DNA of 6,085 bases from NCBI RefSeq assembly GCF_014385105.1, contig NZ_JACRTE010000038.1, positions 1-6,085 of the forward strand. The letters run 5' to 3'. A program made the position numbers and the translations under genes. The stretch comes from Qingrenia yutianensis (lineage in GTDB: Bacteria; Bacillota; Clostridia; UMGS1810). Shown piece after piece: positions 1-4,937 of the stretch (positions are counted from its first letter, which is position 1; each line of letters opens with the position of its first letter). The notes below the pieces were generated by a model. The model was not told the DNA's origin. It did not search any database and saw nothing but the letters and a program-made list of their open reading frames with translations.

Positions 1-896
1 AGTTCGGTATCAGATACCCGTTTACTTCCGTGTATGTTATCTCTGTCATAATTATCCGTCCTTTCATTATTTATTGTCGGTGCGTCTTTTTCTTTGACTT
101 CATTATACACCGCATTTTCCTTTTCCGCAAAATTTTTTCGGGCATTTATTTCTTCACGCACTTCGGCTCTGATAGTTTCGGATATGTTTCGGAGAGTTTC
201 CTCCGAAATGCTTGACACCGCATTACCCAAAACCGAAAGCGTTTCCGCTGTGTTAAAGTTCATAATATGCGGAAAGTCCTCACGCTCAAAAACATTATCT
301 GCGTTAATTCCGAGTCTTTGAAGTACAATATATGCAATGCTCACTTCCGCAGTCTGCTGAAATTCCACATCAATATTAAGCTCGTCCAAGCCGTCCAAAA
401 AACTGTTTTCTTTTGCGTATTTAAGTTCTGATAGATAGTCTGATTTACTGTCCTCGACCGCATTTTCTGCCGCTGAAAGAATTGCGTCCGTGATACTGCT
501 TTTCTTTTTCAGCCCACCGAACGAATTTTCAAGCGTTTCGATAATGGCATTGTCAAAGCGGCTGTTGTACTGCCACAGCCGTATCGGACCATTGTTACTA
601 TGCGTGTCGGAAATATCGAAAACATAGTCAAGATATTGTCCTCTGTCGCCCTCACGGAGCAGGGCAATACCTTTTGCACCACGATTTATCCAAGACTTTA
701 ACCGTTTATTCCAAATATCAATGCTTGCACACGCCGTTGCGTCCGGGCGTTGAGCATAAATAAATAGCTGGTCTTGAAAGGAGTATTTATATTGCCACGC
801 CGCACTTTTCAAAAACGCTGTCCATTTTTCATAATCGGATAAGCTTTTGCCAACTTCATCTGATAAAGCACAGATGTTTTGCAGCTTGCTTGCCAT
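1..896 (-). CDS. N-terminal part of giant SNF2-helicase/DNA-methylase protein of conjugative elements (runs off left edge)
   Basis: The frame is open from an ATG at 896 to the left edge: 298 complete codons and no stop. The start has a strong ribosome binding site (GGAGG at 910-906, 9 nt spacing). The N-terminus contains a tryptophan/aromatic block at about residues 25-55 (FLKSAAWQYKYSF, QLFIYAQRPDATACA) followed by RGAKGIALL near residue 70. I recognise this as the start of the very large (often over 2,000 residues) clostridial mobile-element proteins that carry a SNF2-type helicase and an N6-adenine methylase further along. The first block is reminiscent of the ArdC-like ssDNA-binding region. 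Residues from about 250 on are charged and low in complexity, as is usual for the linker in this family. Helicase and methylase motifs lie outside the window, so those activities are inferred from the family. The predicted site of action is cytoplasmic, on element DNA during transfer or establishment. It is 35 nt downstream of the 49-aa gene. Confidence 0.88.
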   Translation of the reverse strand, partial: MASKLQNICALSDEVGKSLSDYEKWTAFLKSAAWQYKYSFQDQLFIYAQRPDATACASIDIWNKRLKSWINRGAKGIALLREGDRGQYLDYVFDISDTHSNNGPIRLWQYNSRFDNAIIETLENSFGGLKKKSSITDAILSAAENAVEDSKSDYLSELKYAKENSFLDGLDELNIDVEFQQTAEVSIAYIVLQRLGINADNVFEREDFPHIMNFNTAETLSVLGNAVSSISEETLRNISETIRAEVREEINARKNFAEKENAVYNEVKEKDAPTINNERTDNYDRDNIHGSKRVSDTE

Positions 897-909
897 TTGA
901 TTTCACCTC

Positions 910-925
910 CAAAAATATATTTTTG
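910..925. repeat. 16-bp AT-rich perfect palindrome abutting the helicase-gene ribosome binding site
   Basis: The sequence CAAAAATATATTTTTG is its own reverse complement. It lies in the 35-nt gap between the 49-aa gene and the giant helicase gene, and its last base on the minus strand is the first G of the GGAGG ribosome binding site (910-906). It could be an operator-like site or a weak RNA hairpin near the start, but AT-rich palindromes of this length also occur by chance. No function is claimed. Confidence 0.4.
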
Positions 926-931
926 ACTATG

Positions 932-1081
932 CTATTTATCTTTTTCGATAGGCACATACTTTGTGCAAGCCTTTCCGTTATGAAATTCCATATATGGACA
1001 CATAGGCTCGTGCGGATCGAGTTTCAATGCGTCCGCACCTGTTTTGCAGTTCGGGCATAATTGTTTTTTATTTTCATTCAT
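932..1081 (-). CDS. 49-aa cysteine-rich, probable zinc-binding small protein
   Basis: The frame could be extended upstream to 1177, but that would run through the terminator hairpin at 1113-1147. The ATG at 1081 instead has a good ribosome binding site (AGGAGCGA, about 8 nt away), so I chose it. The 49-residue product begins MNENKKQLCPNC. Cysteines at 9, 12, 28 and 39, with histidines at 24 and 34, suggest one small zinc-bound fold: a CPNC knuckle followed by CPY and a final cysteine near the C-terminus. I do not know a named family, although similar short Cys-rich proteins are common next to the giant helicase gene in clostridial conjugative elements. It sits just after the terminator of the 124-aa gene and 35 nt before the helicase gene. 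No clear promoter is visible directly upstream, so it may depend on read-through. DNA or RNA binding is a guess. Confidence 0.72.
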   Translation of the reverse strand: MNENKKQLCPNCKTGADALKLDPHEPMCPYMEFHNGKACTKYVPIEKDK

Positions 1082-1112
1082 TTTATATCGCTCCTTTTGA
1101 TTTTTTGCATAG

Positions 1113-1147
1113 AAAAAGAGCATTGAAATTGTGGTTTCAATGCTCTT
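1113..1147 (-). terminator. Intrinsic (rho-independent) terminator after the 124-aa gene
   Basis: A perfect 13-bp inverted repeat (AAGAGCATTGAAA at 1116-1128 and its complement at 1135-1147) encloses a 6-nt loop. On the minus strand the hairpin runs straight into a T tract (complement of the A run at 1113-1117). It starts 20 nt after the stop codon of the 124-aa gene and separates that gene from the 49-aa and helicase genes. The stem is only moderately GC-rich, so termination may be partial. The plus-strand orientation has no T tract. Confidence 0.85.
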
Positions 1148-1167
1148 ATCGTGTTTGTTATTAGATT

Positions 1168-1542
1168 TTATCTGCACATCTGCACAGGCTCACGAAGCCG
1201 CTTTGCCATTTCAATGCCCTCGGCGGCGGTTGTGATTTCGCCGTTTTCTATCATTTCGATAAGCTCCGCACGGTGTTTTGCATTTAAGCAATACACGCTC
1301 CGGCACAGCCTTTGAACCGTTCCGAGAGTATCACGCTCGGTATTGATAAGCGTTTTCACGATTTCGCCGACCTCATCATTTGCGTTAAGCTGAATTTGAA
1401 GTGTGCGGCGGTTATCGAGGTATATCATATTCGGCACAATAAGTATTCCGATGTTCTGCAAGCTGCTGCGAAGTTCGTTTTCTCTGCAAGTCATATCCAC
1501 AAGCAAGTTATTTGTTATAAAGTTTATTTTTGCTGTCATCAT
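1168..1542 (-). CDS. 124-aa conserved mobile-element protein, unknown function (weakly ArdA-like layout)
   Basis: The frame is open upstream to 1653, but an early start would overlap the 347-aa gene and place the promoter inside the coding region. The ATG at 1542 has a strong GAGGAG site 10 nt upstream; a second ATG follows directly and could also serve. The product has a beta-type start (TAKINFITNNLLVDMTC), a helix ending in LQNIGI, a strand (RTLQIQL) and a helical C-terminal half containing GTVQRLCRSVYCLNAKHRAE. This order loosely recalls the small ArdA-like antirestriction modules of Firmicute elements. However, its charge is balanced (about 16 acidic and 15 basic residues), unlike the strongly acidic DNA-mimic ArdA, so I do not assign that function. 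It has no signal peptide or membrane segment. It is the only gene here with both its own promoter and its own terminator, which suggests separately controlled expression. Confidence 0.8.
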   Translation of the reverse strand: MMTAKINFITNNLLVDMTCRENELRSSLQNIGILIVPNMIYLDNRRTLQIQLNANDEVGEIVKTLINTERDTLGTVQRLCRSVYCLNAKHRAELIEMIENGEITTAAEGIEMAKRLREPVQMCR

Positions 1543-1573
1543 AAAAATCACGCTCCTCTTTTTCTGTAATTTT

Positions 1574-1602
1574 ATTATACTGTATTTTATATCACCTTGC
1601 AA
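1574..1602 (-). promoter_or_regulatory. Sigma-70/SigA-type promoter for the 124-aa gene
   Basis: On the minus strand, a -35 element TTGCAA (1602-1597, 4 of 6 consensus bases) is separated by exactly 17 bp from a perfect -10 TATAAT (1579-1574). It starts just past the stop codon of the 347-aa gene, in an AT-rich gap. The expected transcription start is near 1567, giving a leader of roughly 25 nt that contains the GAGGAG ribosome binding site. This is the best promoter match I found in the window. Confidence 0.75.
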
Positions 1603-1606
1603 AAAA

Positions 1607-2650
1607 TTATCGCTCCGGCTCTTTATCGGTTTTTGATTTTTCGGGAGCAGCATATTTTTTGAGTGCGTTCATTGTTTTAAGAGAACAACCCTCAAAATCC
1701 GCCTTGCTTTCGATAAAATCCTTCGCCGCTTCCATAAAGGTTTCGGTGCCGACATCATACAAAGCTCCTTTTGACATTCCCTCAATGTGAGAGAAAAAGT
1801 CCTGCGGTTTCTTATATAGCTTTGCCGCATCCAAAATATCCTCGTTATATATGGTTAGTTCAACGAGTTGTCCTCCGGCATTTGCATCGGGGTTATAGTA
1901 CATTTCCGTAACGCCGTTCGTTGTCTTAAAAAACTTATCCTTGTCGATAGCGTCATAATTCTGCTCAATAAATTTTAAGTCCTTGTAGGTTTGCAATGCC
2001 TGTTTATCATAGCAATAGATATATGCGTTATATGTATTTTTGCGTGGATCGCACCGTATGTAAAATACATTTTTATCTGTTGTTACCTTGTAGCCGCAAA
2101 CATCTTTGTCGCTTGCAAGCCTTTCAGCTTTTAAGTCGTATGCCGCATTGTGCATTGCAACCCTGCTTTTGAGAATAGGCGTGTCCGCTTGAAATCTGAG
2201 GTAGTTTACAACATTATCACATTCAAGAGCAAAATCGGGAGTATGATATTTTTCATAATTCTCTTTGTTTTCAAGCAGGGAATCAGTCTGCAAACGCTCG
2301 TCAACGGAATTATCAAAATAACAGCGAATATAGCAGATGCAACCACGATTTAGTTCTTCATTTTTGCTCGGTGCAAAGGTGTATTCAAATTCCGACTGCT
2401 CAATTTTTTCAAGCGTATATCCCGGTGTGTCTTTCGGGCGGTATGTACTTTTGCCACGCTCCATAAGCTCGGCAAATTCGCAAATATGAAATACATTGTA
2501 ACCGATTTTGGTATGATAATCATCAATATATGTGCATTTTCTGTCTGACATAGAGCCGTCCGAAAATTTAACCGTAATGCTTTCACCGTCTTTTATTCGG
2601 AAAAGCTCGTTATAACGGCTATCTATGAAGCGTATTTCTTTCTGTTCCAT
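1607..2650 (-). CDS. 347-aa protein with LPD28-like N-terminal domain; mobile-element accessory protein
   Basis: The start ATG at 2650 overlaps the preceding stop by one base (TGATG), and an AGGAGG-like site lies about 10 nt upstream inside the end of that gene. Residues 5-75 (FIDSRYNELFRIKDGESI, then YIDDYHTKIG, then VFHICEFAELMERG) match my memory of LPD28, one of the large polyvalent protein-associated domains found in mobile-element proteins. The middle part (about 90-240) is rich in tyrosine and cysteine and I do not recognise it. The C-terminal part (about 255-335), starting at YYNPDANAGGQLVEL and including EDILDAAKLYKKPQDFF and DFEGCSLKTMNAL, looks like a separate module that I associate with other clostridial element proteins but cannot name. 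The protein therefore looks modular: LPD28, an unknown middle and a C-terminal module. It has no signal peptide or membrane segment. The tail is charged and ends in Glu-Arg. Its function is unknown. Confidence 0.85.
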   Translation of the reverse strand: MEQKEIRFIDSRYNELFRIKDGESITVKFSDGSMSDRKCTYIDDYHTKIGYNVFHICEFAELMERGKSTYRPKDTPGYTLEKIEQSEFEYTFAPSKNEELNRGCICYIRCYFDNSVDERLQTDSLLENKENYEKYHTPDFALECDNVVNYLRFQADTPILKSRVAMHNAAYDLKAERLASDKDVCGYKVTTDKNVFYIRCDPRKNTYNAYIYCYDKQALQTYKDLKFIEQNYDAIDKDKFFKTTNGVTEMYYNPDANAGGQLVELTIYNEDILDAAKLYKKPQDFFSHIEGMSKGALYDVGTETFMEAAKDFIESKADFEGCSLKTMNALKKYAAPEKSKTDKEPER

Positions 2651-3237
2651 CAGCGTTCAACCTCCTTGTGCGATTTTTTCTTAACCTTTTCGACTTCAAG
2701 CCTTTTATTAAGCCATTCGGGGTAATGCTCCGGCTTCAATATTCCGAGAACATCATATCTTTCGTATCTTGCGTGTTTGTCTTTGTAAAAATATTCGCAA
2801 AAAACAGCACTGCCTCTTGCGTTTGCCAATGCTCCGTTTCCGCCCGTACACCTCACAATTTGGTACGCCTGTGTTCTGTATTCGGGGTATAACTCATCAG
2901 CATTTATAACGATAATTTCTCCTTTCAAATTTTTGCCGCTGATACTGTCGCACATATCGGCTGTAATCATTTTATCAGAAAAGGTTTTTTCAATCTCTTT
3001 TATTTGAGCAAGTCCGTTATTTATTCTTTCCGTAAAAATTGAGAGTATTTCCGTATAACTGTCGCTGACAAGAGCATTATCGTATTTTTCAAAGATTCCG
3101 TTGTTTTCATAGTCGGCAACCATATAATACATATTGTCTTTTGCGTTCATATCAATACCAATAACAATTTCAGATGTTCCGATATGTATTGCCTGTGTAA
3201 TTTTATAGCTTTCGGCATATCTTTCTTTCTGTTCCAT
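2650..3237 (-). CDS. 195-aa two-part accessory protein of clostridial conjugative elements, unknown function
   Basis: The ATG at 3237 is one base past the stop of the 65-aa gene and has an AAAGGA site about 10 nt upstream; its stop overlaps the next start (TGATG). Residues about 10-75 (YKITQAIHIGTSEIVIG onward) resemble the 84-aa protein encoded at 3637-3891: both have ITxxIxxG, a glutamate, VxG, and a later Tyr and helix. Residues about 100-180 form a different domain, with GEIIVINADELYPEYRTQAY, then CTGGNGALANARGSAVFC and RYERYDVLGILKPEHYPEWL. I have seen this second block repeatedly in accessory proteins of clostridial elements, but it has no function I can state. The C-terminus is lysine-rich. 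The first 16 coding bases are identical to those of the downstream 347-aa gene. It is presumably cytoplasmic, since no membrane segment is visible. Confidence 0.85.
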   Translation of the reverse strand: MEQKERYAESYKITQAIHIGTSEIVIGIDMNAKDNMYYMVADYENNGIFEKYDNALVSDSYTEILSIFTERINNGLAQIKEIEKTFSDKMITADMCDSISGKNLKGEIIVINADELYPEYRTQAYQIVRCTGGNGALANARGSAVFCEYFYKDKHARYERYDVLGILKPEHYPEWLNKRLEVEKVKKKSHKEVER

Positions 3238-3238
3238 T

Positions 3239-3436
3239 TTATCCGTATCCTTTCATATCGTTTTTGTGCCGTTTTGCGTAAATGTCCGCATAATCACAGG
3301 GCGGATATTTTTTAAGGTCATCACGGTACTTTTTATGCGTTTTATAAAATTTACATTGTTTGCTTTTGCACACAACCGCAGTTAGCACCGTACAATAGTG
3401 GTCATTGCGGTATGCAAAGCAATCTCTACTCGTCAT
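3239..3436 (-). CDS. 65-aa four-cysteine, probable zinc-binding small protein
   Basis: The product begins MTSRDCFAYRNDHYC and carries cysteines at 6, 15, 23 and 28 in a pattern (DCFAYR, C-VL, VC, QCKFYKT) that I recognise from small zinc-ribbon-like proteins common in Firmicute prophages and conjugative elements. A fifth cysteine is at 47, in PPCDY. The C-terminal half is strongly basic (many Lys and Arg), which fits nucleic-acid binding, though that is inference. The ATG at 3436 overlaps the end of the 66-aa gene by 11 bp and has only a weak ribosome binding site, so translation is probably coupled to the upstream gene. The stop is one base before the next start. It belongs to the main accessory operon. 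Confidence 0.83.
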   Translation of the reverse strand: MTSRDCFAYRNDHYCTVLTAVVCKSKQCKFYKTHKKYRDDLKKYPPCDYADIYAKRHKNDMKGYG

Positions 3437-3626
3437 TTATGGTATCACCGTCCATATCTTTAAGGCGTATCGTACTGACAATTCTGTATCCGTGCTTATT
3501 TGCAAGAGCCTTTAATTCAGCTATGAGGTTTCGCCGTTCCTCTCGCCGTACGGCTTTCATTGCTTCATAGGCGGTAATGTCAGTACAACCGCTGCCGTTA
3601 AGTCTGTCGTTTATCTTTTCGCACAA
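3426..3626 (-). CDS. 66-aa helical protein of unknown function, TTG start
   Basis: The only in-frame start that keeps the full reading frame is TTG at 3626, because an in-frame stop lies directly before it. It has a GAGGTG site with 8 nt spacing, which supports the rare start; the next in-frame ATG would begin at residue 23 and remove a third of the protein. The product is a short, mostly helical, charged protein (TAYEAMKAVRREERRNLI, then AELKALANKHGYRI) ending in a beta-like segment and an acidic tail. I do not recognise a named family. It starts 10 nt after the 84-aa gene and overlaps the 65-aa gene by 11 bp, so it is part of the same operon. The highly charged helix could bind nucleic acid or a partner, but nothing in the sequence decides this. 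Confidence 0.75.
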   Translation of the reverse strand: MCEKINDRLNGSGCTDITAYEAMKAVRREERRNLIAELKALANKHGYRIVSTIRLKDMDGDTINDE

Positions 3627-3636
3627 TCACTTCACC

Positions 3637-3891
3637 TCACCGTTCATTCGTTTTAGGCGGCTTCTTCATAACCTCAACAGCCTTGATTTCATCAAGCGCC
3701 CGTCTGCAAAAGTCTTTTTGTGCCGCAAGCAGATTTGTAAAATAATGTCCCCAAAAATAATCGTCTTTGCCTTTGCATTGCCAAGTTACAAAGCTATTCG
3801 GATTCTTTTCGTGAACACCAAGCACAAATTCAGCGCCGCCGACCGTTATTTGATTTGTTATAATAAAGCCTTGATTTTTTCGCCATTCCAT
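3637..3891 (-). CDS. 84-aa conserved mobile-element protein (WGHY-containing), unknown function
   Basis: A TTG at 3897 could extend the frame by two codons, but it is only 3 nt from the GGAG ribosome binding site. The ATG at 3891 is 9 nt from it, so I use the ATG. The 84-residue product runs EWRKNQGFIITNQITVGGAE, then VLGV, then SFVTWQCKGKDDYFWGHY, followed by a C-terminal helix with DFCRRALDEI and a charged tail ending NER. It is a small alpha/beta, aromatic-rich protein of a kind I recognise from clostridial conjugative elements, where it typically sits downstream of parB. Its fold appears to be repeated in the N-terminal part of the 195-aa protein. It has no signal peptide or membrane segment. 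It follows the DUF3789-like gene with a 6-nt gap. Its function is unknown. Confidence 0.85.
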   Translation of the reverse strand: MEWRKNQGFIITNQITVGGAEFVLGVHEKNPNSFVTWQCKGKDDYFWGHYFTNLLAAQKDFCRRALDEIKAVEVMKKPPKTNER

Positions 3892-3897
3892 AATCAA

Positions 3898-4017
3898 TCA
3901 CTCCGTTTCTTTTTTGTCAGCTTGTCCGGCAGAGATAAAGCAACACATAAATATAACGCCAAGAAAGCCGCCGACTGCAACACCGGATAGAAATATAAGT
4001 ATAAGTTTTAACATCAT
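3898..4017 (-). CDS. 39-aa DUF3789-like single-pass membrane peptide
   Basis: This small gene fills what would otherwise be a gap between parB and the 84-aa gene. Its ATG at 4017 overlaps the parB stop (TAATG), and a second ATG follows at 4014. A GGAG site lies 5 or 8 nt upstream of these two starts, so either may be used. The product begins MMLKLILIFLSGVAVGG and has a single hydrophobic stretch of about 25 residues (positions 3-29) with glycines spaced along one face, then ISAGQADKKETE. This organisation, including the short polar tail after SAG-Q-AD, matches the DUF3789 family of tiny membrane proteins found beside parB and conjugation genes in clostridial elements. Orientation and role are unknown. 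The family is reported from sequence only, so no function is assigned. The stop overlaps the ribosome binding region of the next gene. Confidence 0.83.
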   Translation of the reverse strand: MMLKLILIFLSGVAVGGFLGVIFMCCFISAGQADKKETE

Positions 4018-4937
4018 TATCGCTCCATTTCATTTTCCCGTTGCCTGCGCCATTTATCAAGCAGTTTCAAGATAATTTCCTCCATTTTTGCTTTTGAATA
4101 GCTTTTCGGGAAGTATTTTTTTAGTTTGTCCTCGCCAAGCGTAATTTTAACCGTTTCGGGTTTCTGCTCCATCATAATACTGTCAATTACAGCATTGCTT
4201 AAATTTCCGTCCTGATGAAATTTTCGCATTTTCCGTGCCTGTGCGATAGAGGGAGAGGTTTCCTCTTTTTCAATAGACTGCATAACCGCCGCTTGCTCTT
4301 TCGAGCCGAGATAAGATATTTCAACGGCGGCATTCATTGCAATTTGGTTGTTATCCACCATATCCAAAATGGGGTCTATGAGATTTGTTAAGCGTATATA
4401 TCGGAATATCTGATTTTTACTTTCGCCTACTTCTTTTGAAAATTCCTCACTTGAAGTGGCTTCGTTAAAATTATTCCCAATTTGGGAATAATTCTTTTCC
4501 GGTCTGCCAGCCTTTCTTTTCATTGCTTCCAGCTTCATTTGATAGGCAAACGCTTTCTCGCTCGGCAAGATGTGTTCCCGTTGCAGATTACTGTCTACAA
4601 GCAAAATTGTAGCAGTATCATCATCAAGGTTTTTTATCACAACAGGAATATCGGTTATTCCGGCAAGCTCACACGCTTTCACTCTGCGATGTCCCGAAAG
4701 TATCTCATAACCGCCGTCTTTATGCGGTCTTGCAATTACGGGTGTGAGTACGCCGCATTGCTTGATACTTTCCACAAGTGCGTCCATATCTTCATCAAGT
4801 TTAACCTTGAACGGCTGCTCCGTAAACGGTTTTAATTCGGATATGGGAACAGGCTTTATTTCTTCGGTGTTTCGCTGTTCCTCGCTCTGAAAAATACTAT
4901 CGTATGATTTCAGACTTATGTTTAGTCCGTTGCTCAT
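4017..4937 (-). CDS. parB: ParB/Spo0J-family partition protein
   Basis: This 306-residue protein is the DNA-binding, CTP-dependent partner of ParA in segregation of the element. The ParB N-terminal domain spans about residues 28-125, with PVPISELKPF, the GHRR motif (82-85, corresponding to the GERR-type CTP/arginine motif) and NLQRE (117-121). A variable linker rich in Asn (149-158) is followed by a helix-turn-helix region (about 160-195, VGESKNQIFRYIRLTNLIDP) typical of ParB proteins of clostridial elements. The C-terminal part is charged and ends with WRRQRENEMER. The ATG at 4937 has a GGGAGG site 9 nt upstream, inside parA, and the two genes overlap by 41 bp. The gene contains a perfect 11-bp inverted repeat at 4469-4493. 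Its stop is coupled to the DUF3789-like gene. Confidence 0.95.
   Translation of the reverse strand: MSNGLNISLKSYDSIFQSEEQRNTEEIKPVPISELKPFTEQPFKVKLDEDMDALVESIKQCGVLTPVIARPHKDGGYEILSGHRRVKACELAGITDIPVVIKNLDDDTATILLVDSNLQREHILPSEKAFAYQMKLEAMKRKAGRPEKNYSQIGNNFNEATSSEEFSKEVGESKNQIFRYIRLTNLIDPILDMVDNNQIAMNAAVEISYLGSKEQAAVMQSIEKEETSPSIAQARKMRKFHQDGNLSNAVIDSIMMEQKPETVKITLGEDKLKKYFPKSYSKAKMEEIILKLLDKWRRQRENEMER
4469..4493. repeat. Perfect 11-bp inverted repeat inside parB (candidate parS-like or regulatory site)
   Basis: Two arms of AATTATTCCCA and its exact complement are separated by three bases. The repeat lies in the codons for residues 149-157 of ParB, in the linker between the CTP-binding and helix-turn-helix regions. 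It does not resemble the canonical chromosomal parS (TGTTTCACGTGAAACA). Candidate roles are a partition site, a ParB autoregulatory site or an mRNA hairpin; part of the symmetry may come from protein constraints. Confidence 0.6.

Noticed and set aside
30..321. Two overlapping plus-strand open frames of 61 and 75 codons
   Set aside because: They lie opposite the well-supported N-terminus of the giant helicase gene, have no good ribosome binding site and show no recognisable product.
1082..1177. Upstream extension of the 49-aa gene to 81 residues
   Set aside because: The extra residues are encoded by the terminator hairpin, and the ATG at 1081 has a clear ribosome binding site.
1312..1636. Plus-strand open frames of 77-85 codons
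   Set aside because: They are antisense to the 124-aa gene and its promoter, and are low-complexity hydrophobic translations typical of shadow frames.
1543..1653. Upstream extension of the 124-aa gene to 161 residues
   Set aside because: It would overlap the 347-aa gene and include the promoter; the ATG at 1542 has a clear ribosome binding site.
2350..2586. Minus-strand 78-codon frame inside the 347-aa gene
   Set aside because: It is in another frame of a convincing gene and has no recognisable features.
3577..3990. Plus-strand 137-codon frame
   Set aside because: It is antisense to three coupled small genes, including the DUF3789-like one, and has no start signal or known product.
4254..4270. 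Hairpin AGAGG-TTT-CCTCT followed by Ts on the plus strand
   Set aside because: The stem is only 5 bp, lies inside parB on the non-transcribed orientation, and no plus-strand gene precedes it.
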